The notes under the pieces were generated by a model. That model made no database searches and was not told the origin of the DNA. It saw nothing but the letters and a program-made list of their open reading frames with translations. A DNA stretch of 64,000 nt from Acanthaster planci. Taxonomy: Eukaryota; Echinodermata; Asteroidea; Valvatida; Acanthasteridae. How positions within the stretch are numbered: position 1 is the stretch's first letter; the number at the start of each line of letters is the position of its first letter. Positions 39,581 to 51,419 of the stretch are shown here, in pieces. Where the stretch lies: the NCBI RefSeq assembly GCF_001949145.1, contig NW_019091418.1, positions 1,569,271 through 1,633,270 on the forward strand, read 5' to 3'. Position numbers and translations under genes: made by a program.

Positions 39581-42500
39581 CACAGAAAATTTCTACATTT
39601 TTTAAATTTATTGCTGTGTAAGTATATGACAATAATCCAGCAAAACTCCTTTTCACACAAATGTTCCCAGATAGCAAATTTGGGATTCAAAATTTGAACA
39701 TGAAAACCTGCAACCTGAACCATATCTTCCTAGATTTACATCAAAAGGTGTCAACTCGTTTTCAAGTACACACAAGTTAAGCACAAAAATGTGTGTCTAG
39801 GGAAAATTCATCGCACAGAGCCTTTAAAAGTTGGGTGAGTTTGTACTTGAGAACTCCGAACAATTACTACAAGGTAGTTTCCTAGTTTGAGCTGAACATA
39901 AATTGGGGAAAACAACCACGGCAAGTTTTCCTCTAGCTTGAAATTGATCAAGATTTCAGTTTTTAGTTACACGGTAGTTATTGAAAGTAAAGGTGAGTTG
40001 CCTAACTTGTAGGCCCTAAACATTTTAAATCTAACATTATTAAGCCTTTGGAAGAAAGAATAAAATACCTGACAATGAACCAATAACAACTTTCTTTTCA
40101 CACCGAGTGATTAATATCAATGATCTTAAAATTAAAATTTTTGATTAAAACAAGGATTTCTGGCGGTGACAAACTAATGTAATTCAAAGGAAATCAACCC
40201 TGGAAGTATGACCTGGTATTCTGGTTGAGAATGACAGCTACTTTTACTTCTAGCATTGTTTAAACATCAGATCAGACAAATGTAGTGTGGTAGAATATTC
40301 CAAACCATTGTAGGGTATTGTCAGTTTCCTTTTGAAAAGGTGAACAAAGAGAAATCAACAAGGCAAAATTCCGGACAGGACCAACAATAGAAGGATACTG
40401 TCTGCCTTCAAGAATAAACATAGACAGGATAGTCTACCCTGGTCTAGAACCAGAGGTACAAGGTCTTATAAAAATAGATACCAGTACGGTACAACCAGTG
40501 AAGGATGTAATAAAATGTTCGATTACCGGTTGCCAAGCCTATTTGGGTAAATTTGCAAACACTGTATTTTTTTTAACATTTGATTTGATTTTGATCATTA
40601 ATTGAAATGATTAGAAATGCTGTACATACATACAGCATCATACCTGGTAGTGTTTATGAAACATGAAAGACATGTACCATACCAGTGGTATAGGCATGAG
40701 TTTATTTCAGGAATCAGCTAGTTCAATGTGCAGAAAGTTTTTACATGAATAAAAATTCCCACGGCAGCTTTGCAGCAACATGATCCCCTATTTCTTAGCA
40801 CATAACATTTCAGATGCAATAAGAAATCAAAAAGTCCTGTCTGTTACGTCTTCATTTTGCTCTTCAGAGCAATACATTATGGTACATGTACATGTATCTG
40901 GCATTACAACAACACCCATTACGATGTGTACACATCAGGTTGAAGCTTTGGTCTCAAAACAGTACAACATAAAACAAAACCAAAAAAACACACAAACCAA
41001 AGCAAAAACAAGACAGCTGAATTCTCCATGATGTGCACACACATTTAAACTTTATCTTCCACCCTTATAGCTTTGGGTCATGTTTTGAAATCATTATTGG
41101 TACTTGACAACGGTACATGCATCTCACATCTTTTTTAAAATATGAAACGAAATATTCCTGCACCTGATGTTCCCATTTAGAAAATCCATCCAACTGCACA
41201 AGGTAAAATCAAAGGGCATATTACATGTACACGTAAGTATTCTGGAGAACACCAAGAACTCTGCACAGCCCCAGCGGAGGCAGGCAAAAAAGTACATACA
41301 TGTACATGTACATGCAGTACAGGTACCTGCTCTCACTTAATACACTACATGTACATGTACATGAAGGAACCTAGAGGGCTAATTGCCAGTTACTGTGGCA
41401 CGTAGCAAAATCTATCAAAAATTCTCCTTTTAATACAGTGGATGAATAGTATGTTACCAGCAGACAAAATGTCAACTGACATTTTTAAGCATTCAATGAG
41501 GCTCCATTGGAGAATGTCGTGGACAAGATGGGTGGATATGAGGTTTGTGCATTTATGGCCAAACAAGGTGAAACTTATTTCAGGACGATAGTAATGACCA
41601 CCTTGAAACTGGAATAAGTAACAAACTACATATAGTATGGTACCTATGACAACATTTTGTGATAGATTTGTACTATACCTTCATACTATGAACCTGCATG
41701 AAGAGTAAGAAAAACAACATAACTCACAATACCTGTATTTTAACAATCAGACACAGCAAAATTATACCAGTAAATACTTTTTACTCCCATTTACATATGT
41801 ACATGTACATGTATGTAGCTTAGATGAGATTTCAGTTTTAAAAACGGTGCTGCCAGGCAAGGATGAACTTTCTGCAAACTCTGGCAGTGTACCGGATAGT
41901 TACATGTATATCTCTGAAAACTGAAATGCAAGAATGATATGGAAAGGTCAGGAACCAGTTAAGATCACTAGACCCCTCGTGAAGACAAAATGGTACATGT
42001 TGTCTCCAAGACAACAGTGTGAGAAATGGATTGCAACAACCACGATCCTTGATGAAGATTCCTGCGAGCTACATGTATGTCTGCCTGACTTTGCATTTGA
42101 TTCCCCTTTCAAATCATTTATTTTAATTTTCAAAGACAAAGTGCTTCAATATTTCCAGGGAAGTGTGATTTTCTGTACGACCCGTAGTTGAACATTACAA
42201 GTGTCGATGGTCTACACAGGTGAGTTTGGATCTTGTTGGCTGTTGTCCAGCATGAGTAAGGCTGATGTTTAAGTTGGTATCACTGGTTCTACATGTAGAT
42301 ATGGGTCGTCAGATTTTTTTTTTTTATTTACTGTACCTCAACATTAAACAGTAATTTCCACACTGTAATGGATATTTGTTGAATCATACAGGTCGATAAA
42401 CAAATGATTTTTTTTAAAAATACAAATTCGAGTAACAATTCTATGGAAGTATAGGTCACAAATGAGAAAAATGGGGCAACACGGAGGCATATTAGAAGAC

Positions 42501-42666
42501 AAAGTCTTCAACAGAAATTAAGGCAAAAAACTAGACAAACAAAACTAGCGACAAATCATTCAGGAAAGACAAGAGTGTAACGACCCCCAAATTTTTTTTT
42601 AAGATAAACAAATAGACTGATATGTACCGACAATTGGACATAAAAACACTTGAAACATTCAGAAGA

Positions 42667-42918
42667 TCAAACAGGATGTAATAAATGGAATTTGATAAGA
42701 AAAGAAGCTACATCTACATAAATGTACATCAGAAAACTGGAGATGAAACAACCCACGGATGATTGTAACTTAATACTATTCCAAAGATGGGGTCCATAGA
42801 ATCTCAGTGTATTCGGGGAATAGGACGGGCGCGCAAAGGGTAAAATTGGTCTTTCCACACTGATGGGATACAAACGTGTGATTGGGAAATGCATGTATAT
42901 CAGGATACCAGCTATCAA
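42667..42918 (-). pseudogene. Fragment of a non-LTR retrotransposon ORF2 C-terminus
   Basis: An 83-codon minus-strand open frame reads ..TRLYPISVERPILPFARPSY then NTLRFYGPHLWNSI. An R.....F...GP.LWNS(I/L) arrangement after a Cys/Arg-rich stretch is the hallmark of the region just downstream of the reverse transcriptase in many animal LINEs. No catalytic RT motif (YxDD) is present upstream, so this is a 5'-truncated relic. Class within LINEs not determined. Confidence 0.5.
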
Positions 42919-45704
42919 GCTACATTACATTTGCCCTCTTCTCCCCTTGTAGTAGTACACATTCCCACCCTCGTGTTGAAGTCTGCTCACCAAGAACTTG
43001 CTAAGCATATTTGACAAGATATGTTTGCTTAGAATGCTACTGTATGTTATGGAGAGAAAGTATGTTAAAGTTATGTTATAATTTACTTTAGTTGTATTTA
43101 CTATTTACCCAAAGTTTCTGCTTTTTAAATCCGATCCCCACAGAAATGTCACCAGTAAAAAGCTTGACAATTCACTGTGTTACGCAGTTACATATACGTA
43201 ACATGAACAGAAATTCATCACAAAATTTCTGTCTCTGTTATGCAAAAGTGCATTACATGTACATACCTGTACTGTACATGTAGAGACCTAGGAAATTGTA
43301 CAATGTACATGCACATGCACTTACACATACATGTGTATTTGGCTGTTATCAATCCTAAATGGGTTACATGTAGCATTGATTGTACGTGAATATTTGAGAT
43401 GATATTTAGGTATATGCCCATGAGAAACTGTCCTGTCAATTTAAAGTAGATATTTTGTCCATGTTACAAACATAACTTTTTCCAGGGACCCCTGTTTTCT
43501 GAAGTGCAGAGAAAAGTGTTCTGTATGTATGTGTACATGGATACCTGCAGGCCCCCAAAACAGCTAGTATTATAAGCACTCAGAATGTACATGTAAATGT
43601 ACAGGGAAAAAATGAACACAATATCTTGCTTTGCTGCTCCCTCCAGTTGCCCCCCTTTCAAATCTTAAATTTGCTATCAATGGTAACCCATTAGTTTGGA
43701 AGATCCTACATCTCCTTTTTTTTCAAACTTTCACTTTGAAAATTATTTCTTTGGTTGGCATAAGGCCCACTCCAAAAGTTGAACTTCTGCCGTATCAAAT
43801 TCAATTAATTGCAATCGACTTTAAAGTGACAAAAGTTCAGCAGACTCCTTAAATTGTCTGTTGAATGTAATGCAGTCTTTCAACATGAAACACTGGGAAA
43901 GGAGACGTGATACAAATCTTTTTCCTGCCATCAAGGTTACTGCAGATGATATTGAAAGCCAAAAAGCTGAGTGTTGATTCTCCTGGTGCTCCTCCTGTCG
44001 GGACAAAATGTCAGAACCTCCACTCATCTTGTCAGGTCAACATTCAACGATGCAGGTTGGATAAATACCATGCTCAATGTGAATGCTGAAAATGGTTCAA
44101 AAAGCAATCTTGGGAATGTTCTCCCTCACACGAGACAGGATTTAGAGCGCAATGCATAAATCCCCATTTCTGAGGCATACCCGCACTAGGCCGGAATATA
44201 TCTATAAAGACTCTTTTGTGGAGATTATAGCGGTACTTATGCTGTAGCAGAAATAATGACCATTAATGTTGCTAGTGAAGTTTGTTTGAAAAAGTCTGTG
44301 AATTCATCATCAGACACACCTAGGGCAAGGGTTTCCAAAAACTGAAGAGGAAAATGTTATACACGGGTTCAACGTTTGAAGCCACCCTAAAACAAACTAC
44401 CGGTAAGTGTAAACAGTAATACAATTGATGTCTACACTGTATATATCGTGACCAGTCTTTAAGCAAAAGTTTTACTGGTCTAAAATTACAGTATATGAAT
44501 TTTCAAGAATAGGACTGAGTTGTTGGCAGTAATACGGTACAAGTACACTGTACATGTAGGTTAAGAGTTCATGTACCATAAGTACATGTACACTGCTAAA
44601 ACTTCTTTTCGTTATGAGGGCTGTATTCACCTAGATGTAAATGCACATGTATACATGTACCTCTAAATAAAAACGCTATTAAAACAGATGGTTCACATCT
44701 AATTCATATCACATGCATGTACATTTGTACACCATATGGTGCAGGTTTAAGCATGGTTGATAACATGTTTGCTACTCACGCATTAATGTCCTCATTTTCC
44801 TAACCACTTCCCACTCACCACCACCCCCGGGGAAACCCTGAGCTTCCATATCAGCTTTGTTTCACAGCTCTGGGTAATTTTTATTTAAAAAGGAAAGAAA
44901 AGTCTCAGCTTTGCTGCACAACCAAGCAAGCACAATCAGGTGACAGTGAAATACCTGCCTATCGGAGTCAACAGTACCGGTACGTACCAAGCATTAGGGG
45001 CTTACTTTGGTATAGCCCAGGTTAGACAACGTCTTCATTACATTAAGACATACATCCAGGCTTTAAAGGAATCCTAAGATAGTCACAGATTTCACAACCA
45101 TTTCTTTCACATTTTTACCTGATGGAGGTAGCTGAAATCTCATTCACATGTTCCTCATGTCCAGAATTATCCAATTGCTGGGTTTAAAATGAGTAAATAT
45201 GTCCTTGGGTGACGTATTTGTAGGAAATACATCACAACATCATCACATCATCCTGCATGAACTGCACACGTATATATGAAGACTTACCGCGCGCATGCAC
45301 ACATCTGCGAAATGCATAGAGACTGATACTCTCCTATGCATGCATGGTAGGGCTATAGGCATGTACGACATGCTCATTCATGTACATGTTCAATGTACAT
45401 CCAGTTACAAACGTGTACGCTATTTTGACACGCACTACTTTATGTGTCCAACCCTTTAAATAGAAAAAATTTTTGGTAGCCATTGGCTTCTAACCGTAAC
45501 CTTCCCCAACCTCACAGACTTAAACAGTAGTAAAGTGCTTAATTCTGTGGGGATAAATGTAGGTCTGGTAGGCCCATAACAGCTGGCTGTTGCATTGGGT
45601 TTGGCATACAATGTACATGTACCTCAGAAAAACAAAGTCCAACAGCCTCTGTGCATGGGTGTTTAACTTTGTGTGAATCGGGAAGGTTAGGGCCAGCAAC
45701 CCTT

Positions 45705-45705
45705 N
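45705..45705. other. Single-N assembly join
   Basis: A lone N between CCTT and GGGGGGTTAGGG. It marks the start of the first copy of a duplicated 274-bp block. Confidence 0.9.
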
Positions 45706-45979
45706 GGGGGGTTAGGGCTAATGGGGAAAAATCTAGGTGCCAGCACTTTTATGAAACTTTAGTGCACTGAATATTCATGAACGTACATGTACGTACTGAT
45801 ACAAAGGTAATATAAATGCCTTGGTTAATGTACATGTACATCATCCATCCATGCCGTTGACTCATGACCTGGCCCGGCACACGTACACCACACAACGTGC
45901 GCATATGTGCGAATGCCAATGAGGTCAATCCACGAAATCAGGGTTCTCGCAAAGGGGTTCAGCATCTGTGGCTGAACTT
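45706..45979 (+). repeat. 274-bp block, copy 1 (probable allelic duplicate)
   Basis: From GGGGGTTAGGGCTAATGGGG to CTGTGGCTGAACTT. The same 274 bases recur at 46971-47244 with only a handful of substitutions and no indel seen by eye. See the finding on haplotype duplication. Confidence 0.9.
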
Positions 45980-46839
45980 CAGCCACAGCCGTTATGACGT
46001 CTGTAGTTTCAGCGTGTTGCTGGACACCCTGCTGCATGAATCGCGCTATTTCCGACACTCTAAATCACAGTGACACCCTTTAATTCCAGAATGAGCTCTG
46101 TTTCAGGCTTCACTGCAGAAAAACAATGGAGCCCGAGCCATGGTTTATAAAACAGCCCTGGTGTCCGTATACAGTGACATCAACAACGTACATGTTTAGA
46201 TTGGGAACGTGTGCATGTGATCGCGACACATGTACATGTAGAGTGCACATGGTAAGCTTCAAATTCATGATGCGACTTGCGCTGCCATTTCTACCTTTCC
46301 CGAATGAATTTTGAGTACAAAATCGTTGCTTTTTTATTTTTAAGCATACTCAAAATTGTTCAAGTACAGTTTGTATGTAGGTCAAGGTTCTCCCCACGAT
46401 TTTTCAAAACTTGTGGGGGATTTCCATTATGGTTTACCAACATTTTGCAAAGCCATGGCGTGGGGTTCGGACCCCACCTAAGGGCCCCGAAAAGTTTGGG
46501 ACTTAGAGCATTTTAGAGCATTTCCTGGGTTTTTCAAGTACCTTTTCTCAGGAAAAAACACAACAAATTCAATATTTTTTTTAAATTTTGGATATTAGTA
46601 TTTTAACAAACGACAAGTTTTCCTTTCTGGACTACTAATTAGGCCTGTAGGCACAAACAATGACAAAAGGAGTCATTTCAAGTTTCAGACATGCAACAAC
46701 ATGTAGTGCTGTTTAATCAACGATATAAACACCCGTTTATTCAGTTTTAATTTTAATACATGCTTCAACCTTTCCGTTTGCTGATCAGACCTGAAACCAT
46801 GAGCTCCATTCAGTTGTAAGTAAAAAATATTAGCTTAAA

Positions 46840-46969
46840 AGAAACAAATGTCATAAAAATGAAACAATGTGGTCTTTATATAAAATAAACAAAAAGGCTT
46901 TTCTTGTATATTGGCAAGAAAGAATACCCACTACAGGTGGCTGCTTCGTTTGGGTTTCCCTCAGCGTGA
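46840..46969 (+). repeat. ~130-bp block, copy 1 (probable allelic duplicate)
   Basis: From about AAACAAATGTCATAAAAA to CCCTCAGCGTGA. It recurs at about 47249-47377 with small differences, immediately after the second copy of the 274-bp block. Confidence 0.85.
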
Positions 46970-46970
46970 N
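46970..46970. other. Single-N assembly join
   Basis: A lone N that directly joins the end of one duplicated block to the start of another, as expected for an artificial contig join. Confidence 0.9.
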
Positions 46971-47377
46971 TGGGGGTTAGGGCTAATGGGGAAAAATCTA
47001 GGTGCCAGCACTTTTATGAAACTTTAGTGCGCTGAATATTCCTGAACGTACATGTACGTACTGATACAAAGGTAATATAAATGCCTTGGTTAATGTACAT
47101 GTACATCATCCATCCATGCCGTTGACTCATGACCTGGCCCGGCACACGTACACCACACAACATGCGCATATGTGCGAATGCCAATGAGGTCAATCCACGA
47201 AATCAGGGTTCTCGCAAAGGGGTTCAGCATCTGTGGCTGAACTTTAAAAAAAACAAATGTCATAAAAATATGAAACGATTTGGTCTTTATATAAAATAAA
47301 CAAGGCTTTTCTTGTATATTGGCAAGAAAGAATACCCGCTGCAGGTGGCTGCTTCGTTTGGGTTTCCCTCAGCGCGG
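46971..47377 (+). repeat. Second copies of the 274-bp and ~130-bp blocks, adjacent
   Basis: Here the two blocks lie next to each other (46971-47244 then about 47249-47377). In the first arrangement they are separated by about 860 bp (45980-46839). Confidence 0.9.
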
Positions 47378-47933
47378 ACTGCTGAAGTTATTGGCTTAAA
47401 AAAGAGCAGACACTCAATCAAATTGAGTGTCTGCCATTGTGCGCCAGACGAAACGCGGTGATATGGCAACGAGAAATATCGTCCCCGTCGTTGATGCCAT
47501 TAATACTCTTACACAGGGCTACGGCTGCCGCCATGAAAAAAAGACCGTGTGTGGGATCAATGTTGTAAGTTCTGCGAATGGTGTAGTATAATATTGTAGT
47601 AATAATATTGTAACCTACGTAAATGCAGCCTCAGTAGCGTATTTGGCACATGGCACAGAGAAAACACACTTGTGCACGGGTGCATGTACGACGCCCATGA
47701 CGGAAGTTCAGATTTCATGCAACACCGGCCACGAGGAACGTTCAGTGCCAATGTACATGTACTGTATGTAAGGTGTGCAGTACAGTGTGGCCGCCGACGC
47801 ATGGTGCACAATGCATGTACATGTACAGTACATGGGAAAAATGCAGGACTAAACTGTTTTTTATCTAGATTTTCCGGACATTCAATCAGCATTATGTAAG
47901 ATAACTCTGAGCCATACTCACATAATTGTATTG

Positions 47934-48017
47934 TGCGTATCGGGGATGAAAAAATGGGTATCGGCCCGTTTTTTGCGTATCGGGCAGAAATAATTGCGTA
48001 TCGGGCCCGATACGCAA
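47934..48017. repeat. Cluster of TGCGTATCGGG motifs ending in a 24-bp perfect palindrome
   Basis: The core TGCGTATCGGG appears at 47934-47944, 47974-47984 and 47995-48005, and again inverted at 48006-48016. A shorter GGTATCGG sits at 47957-47964. The last two form a perfect 24-bp palindrome (47994-48017) made of TTGCGTATCGGG and its complement. Confidence 0.8.
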
Positions 48018-48394
48018 GTTTGTACGTGGGAGAACCCTGTAGTTTCTAAGCTACATACATGTACCTTAAGTCGCGAAAGGCAACTGTATGGTGAAAATAT
48101 GATCGCATTGACAAAAATTTGGTCGCGTTTACGACTGATTTAGGCACTATTTAAAGAGTTGTACACTTATGTACATCACAGAACTGGACGATAAACAGTT
48201 TATTTAAGCTATGAAAGAAGACCTGCAACACAGTGCATGTACATGTACCGGTACTTGAAATCGAGCCATTCTCTTTTCACACAATGAAGGAGTAGAGATT
48301 TGGAATACATTATTCATAAAAATATAATTTTTAAGCCAAGCAACAGTCTTTGATTAAGATGGTGAATCTGAATGACCTTCATGAACACGCAGTA

Positions 48395-49208
48395 TTGGCC
48401 AATCAGAGTCAGAACTTGAAGCTCATTTATCCCTTATTGGCCAATCACAGTCAGAACTTGAAGAGGTTTCAATCATCCCTCATTGGCCAATCAGAGCCAT
48501 TATCATTAACTGGCCAACCAGAGTTAGAACTTGAAGCTCATTCATCATTCATTGGCCAATCACAGTCAGGATTTGAAGACGTCTCATTCATCCCTCATTG
48601 GCCAATCAGAGTCATGATCATTAACTGGCCAACCAGAGTCAGAACTTGAAGCTCATTTATCCCTTATTGGCCAATCACAGTCAGAACTTGAAGAGGTCTC
48701 ATTCATCCCTCATTGGCCAATCAGAGCCATTATCATTAACTGGCCAACCAGAGTCAGAACTTGAAGCTCATTTATCCCTCATTGGCCAATCACAGTCATA
48801 ACTTGAAGCTCATTCATCCCTTACTGGCCAATCAGTGTCAGGACTTGAAGCTCATTTATCACCCACTGGCCAATCAGTGTCAGGACTTGAAGCTCATTCA
48901 TCACCCACTGGCCAATCACAGTCAGAACTTGAAGCTCATTCATCCCTTACTGGCCAATCAGTGTCAGGACTTGAAGCTTATTCATCACCCACTGGCCAAT
49001 CAGAGTCAGGACTTGAAGCTCATTTATCCCTCATTGGCCAATCACAGTCAGAACTTGAAGAGGTCCCAGTCATCCCTCATTGGCCAATCAGAGTCATGAT
49101 CCCTCACTGACCAACCAGAGTCAGAACTTGAAGCTCATTCATCCTTCATTATCCAACCAGAGCTAGGACTTGAAGCTTATTCATCCCTCACTGGCCAATC
49201 ACGTTCAC
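48395..49208 (+). repeat. CCAAT-box minisatellite, about 21 units of 27-46 bp
   Basis: Each unit starts (T/C)TGGCCAATCA(G/C) and continues AG(T)CAGAACTTGAAGCTCATT and CATCCCTCA. Unit lengths are mainly 42, 46, 41 and 28. A 46+28+41 (115-bp) higher-order block repeats three times (48437-48781), then a run of 42-bp units follows, then another 46/27/42 block. Sixteen units keep GGCCAATCA, an NF-Y-type CCAAT box. Open frames run through because 42 is a multiple of three; they are not genes. The array lies in EGLN intron 1, about 1.2-2 kb after exon 1. Confidence 0.9.
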
Positions 49209-50042
49209 TTTTCAGCCTATATGTATCTGCCTCAAGTTAAAGACTCATCGGCAGGGAAGAGACAGGCTAGTTGTTCACTACACCTCAGTCTAAACACTTA
49301 TGCATCTGCACACTCCTACCATACATATACATGGTGAGGTCCCATCATGCCCTCTCTTATTCCCGCTCTGAGCGGAAAGTAACTGGTGCCCTTCCAAAAA
49401 GACATTTACAGTTAAGAGTGATTTTGTTTAATCTTCCAAACTGTCGGAATTTGTTATTTTGAAAATGTGCCTTGTGTACTATGCATCCATCTCTTCCTTA
49501 ATGAGAAGTTACTGGTACGGTACTCAACAAAATATTCTGAAGAAAATTATAAATTGAATTTTTGACTGGTTCACTTCCCTGTAAGGTTCACAAAGATAAT
49601 GCGTGACTTGTATTCCTTCAAATCCCATGATGCAGTTAGAATGTTAAAGGGAGGTAAACAGTTGCACAACTGACCTATAATAGTACTATTTGACGATGCA
49701 GCTTGTGAAATACTGTCCAAATACATGTACATGATAATGGACACAGGACACACAAAAAATCTGAGACAAACAAGACTCAACGTACACATGTACATGTACA
49801 GCATGTGTTTGTACATGTACAAAATTCCATTGGGTTGGGTTGTCCAAGGGGCATGGCTAGCTCACAAAAGCAATGGCCGATCGCTGCATTATCAGTCAAC
49901 CCTGAGAGCCTGTAGGATAAATCTCAGACTTTACTTTCTTTTTAAAAAACAAACAAACACCAATCTTCCACAACCATGAATCACATAGAGAAGATGGTGA
50001 TAGTGGAAGGGGGAAGAATTCCACGCTGGACCCTCAAAATAC

Positions 50043-50188
50043 TTGAGTGTCACAAACATCAAGTTTTACAAGGGGTAATTGTTGCTCTTAGTGGTTTTTG
50101 AGTGAGGAAAGGAGATACAGTACTTCCACTGACCTTGGGGAGCAGGTTCAATAAGGAGGGTCAACTTGATGGTGTTTGTGACACTCAA
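50043..50188. mobile_element. 146-bp hairpin element
   Basis: TTGAGTGTCACAAACATCAA at 50043 is inverted as TTGATGGTGTTTGTGACACTCAA ending at 50188, with a 3-base (ACC/GGT) insertion in the right arm. It sits in EGLN intron 1, about 225 bp from the donor. Probably a short MITE. Confidence 0.7.
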
Positions 50189-50413
50189 TTATTGTGAATG
50201 GTCCAATACAGAAACTTTCCACAGAAAGATTGATAGATTGTTCAGCAAGATGCACTGATCGTGAAGGTCAATCAATCACGCCTGACATAGGCCTTAAGAA
50301 ACAGCTAGCTACCTGTACCTGTAGATGTCCGGAAATGATGGCTGTGGCTAAACAAGGCACAAGTTTGCCAGTTGCAGTAGCCACAGCTGCTTGATTCAGA
50401 CACAGCATCTTAC

Positions 50414-51304
50414 CTCTGTCCGTCCATTGATGTTTCTGAACCCCTCCAGATGTTCCTTGCACTGTTGGATGACCGAGTCAATTTTAGAAATGAGGAAGCC
50501 AATGTTTCTTGTTTCTTGGTGACTGCCATCCGTCCAAGTGATCATGTCTCCACGAATGTCTTTGGAGGATGTTGAGTTTGCATCTCGGCTTGTCACCAAC
50601 TGGCCGTCACTGAATGCACTGCTCGATCGTAATGCTTTTACTTCTTCTAATATGGCTTCGCCATTCTCCTGTTTGAGGAATTTATCCACAACACAAATAC
50701 CAAACTTTTGCATATGCTCAACAACATACATCACTAAGTCCATGGTCTTTTTAGCAGGCAGAGAAGCAATTACCCCAGTAGGCTGGTTGGGCGGCATGTT
50801 TCCTCGTTTCTGTCTCGTGTCTTTGGAATGAATCTCTGTCAACTGGTCCGCGTCTTTCTCACGCTCCAAATCCCGATTTGTAGAACCCTCTTCGTTGTAA
50901 CAGGGAGTAAGGGTGTATGACTGCTTTCTTCGAATGTTTGCCGAGAACTGCGCAATGTCTTCTTGGACTTTTGGGTTGGTACATTCAACCTCCGACTCAA
51001 GGCTACTTGATTGTGAATGTGAGTTCTTCGTGTAGCTACCTACATGCAAGATGTCATCACCCTCCGCATGCGTACATGTCCTGACATCCGAGTTCTGTTG
51101 CACTTTTGCCCGGCTGATTTTGGTTTTACACAACTTCTTGTGAACTCTCCAGTGTTGTTTCTGGTGGTCTTTACTGCAATACCACGCTTCCTTACAGCCG
51201 GCGCATAGCTTGAGATTTTTCATCTCCTGGCAAAGGTCTAAAGCGCACAGTTTGCTGACTTCTTTGTCCAGACATTTCAACTCATCTGCCGGAGACCCAG
51301 CCAT
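50414..51304 (-). CDS. EGLN1: EGLN/PHD HIF prolyl hydroxylase, exon 1 (start, MYND finger, first part of catalytic domain)
   Basis: Oxygen-dependent HIF-alpha prolyl 4-hydroxylase. It uses Fe(II), 2-oxoglutarate and O2 to hydroxylate HIF-alpha, marking it for VHL-dependent destruction; the cell location is cytosol and nucleus. This exon is 891 bp, 297 codons, ending at donor GTAAGA (50413-50408). Residues about 20-59 form a MYND zinc finger (LCAGCKEAWYC, HQKQHW, HKKLC). Residues about 65-186 are a polar, low-complexity linker. The catalytic domain starts near 187 (YVVEHMQKFGICVVDKFL, GQLV, SSKDIRGDMITW, INGRTE). Exons 2-4 complete a 406-aa protein, against 426 aa in human PHD2. Of the vertebrate paralogues only PHD2 has MYND, so this is the EGLN1-type (egl-9) gene, probably the only one in the genome. 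The chosen ATG is the first in frame before MYND; its -3 base is T, so its context is weak. Confidence 0.95.
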
Positions 51305-51326
51305 ACAGAAAATAACACATGCCCAT
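51282..51326 (-). promoter_or_regulatory. Upstream ORF overlapping the EGLN start codon
   Basis: On the minus strand an ATG at 51326-51324 opens a 14-codon frame (with a second in-frame ATG two codons later). It reads across the EGLN ATG in another frame and stops at TGA 51284-51282. If the mRNA starts upstream of 51326, as is likely, ribosomes would meet this ORF first and it could dampen EGLN translation. Confidence 0.5.
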
Positions 51327-51419
51327 TAAGGGCAAGAGGCGAATGCGCTACGCCTGCATGAACACTGTTGAACGCCCACAACTTCTGGGTACATCCGATC
51401 TCCACTGGTAAAGCCAGCG

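Noticed and set aside
45825-46058. 77-codon minus-strand frame across the edge of the duplicated block
   Set aside because: It crosses the boundary of the polymorphic ~860-bp insertion and is absent in that form from the second copy. No recognisable family.
48350-49110. Overlapping open frames of about 90-112 codons with a 14-residue repeat (LANQ..DLKLIHHP-like)
   Set aside because: They are a by-product of the minisatellite, whose 42-bp unit keeps several frames open at once. The same array reads openly in more than one frame, and units of 28 and 46 bp break them.
47934-49208. CRISPR-like array
   Set aside because: Repeats are tandem without unique spacers, and the genome is eukaryotic.
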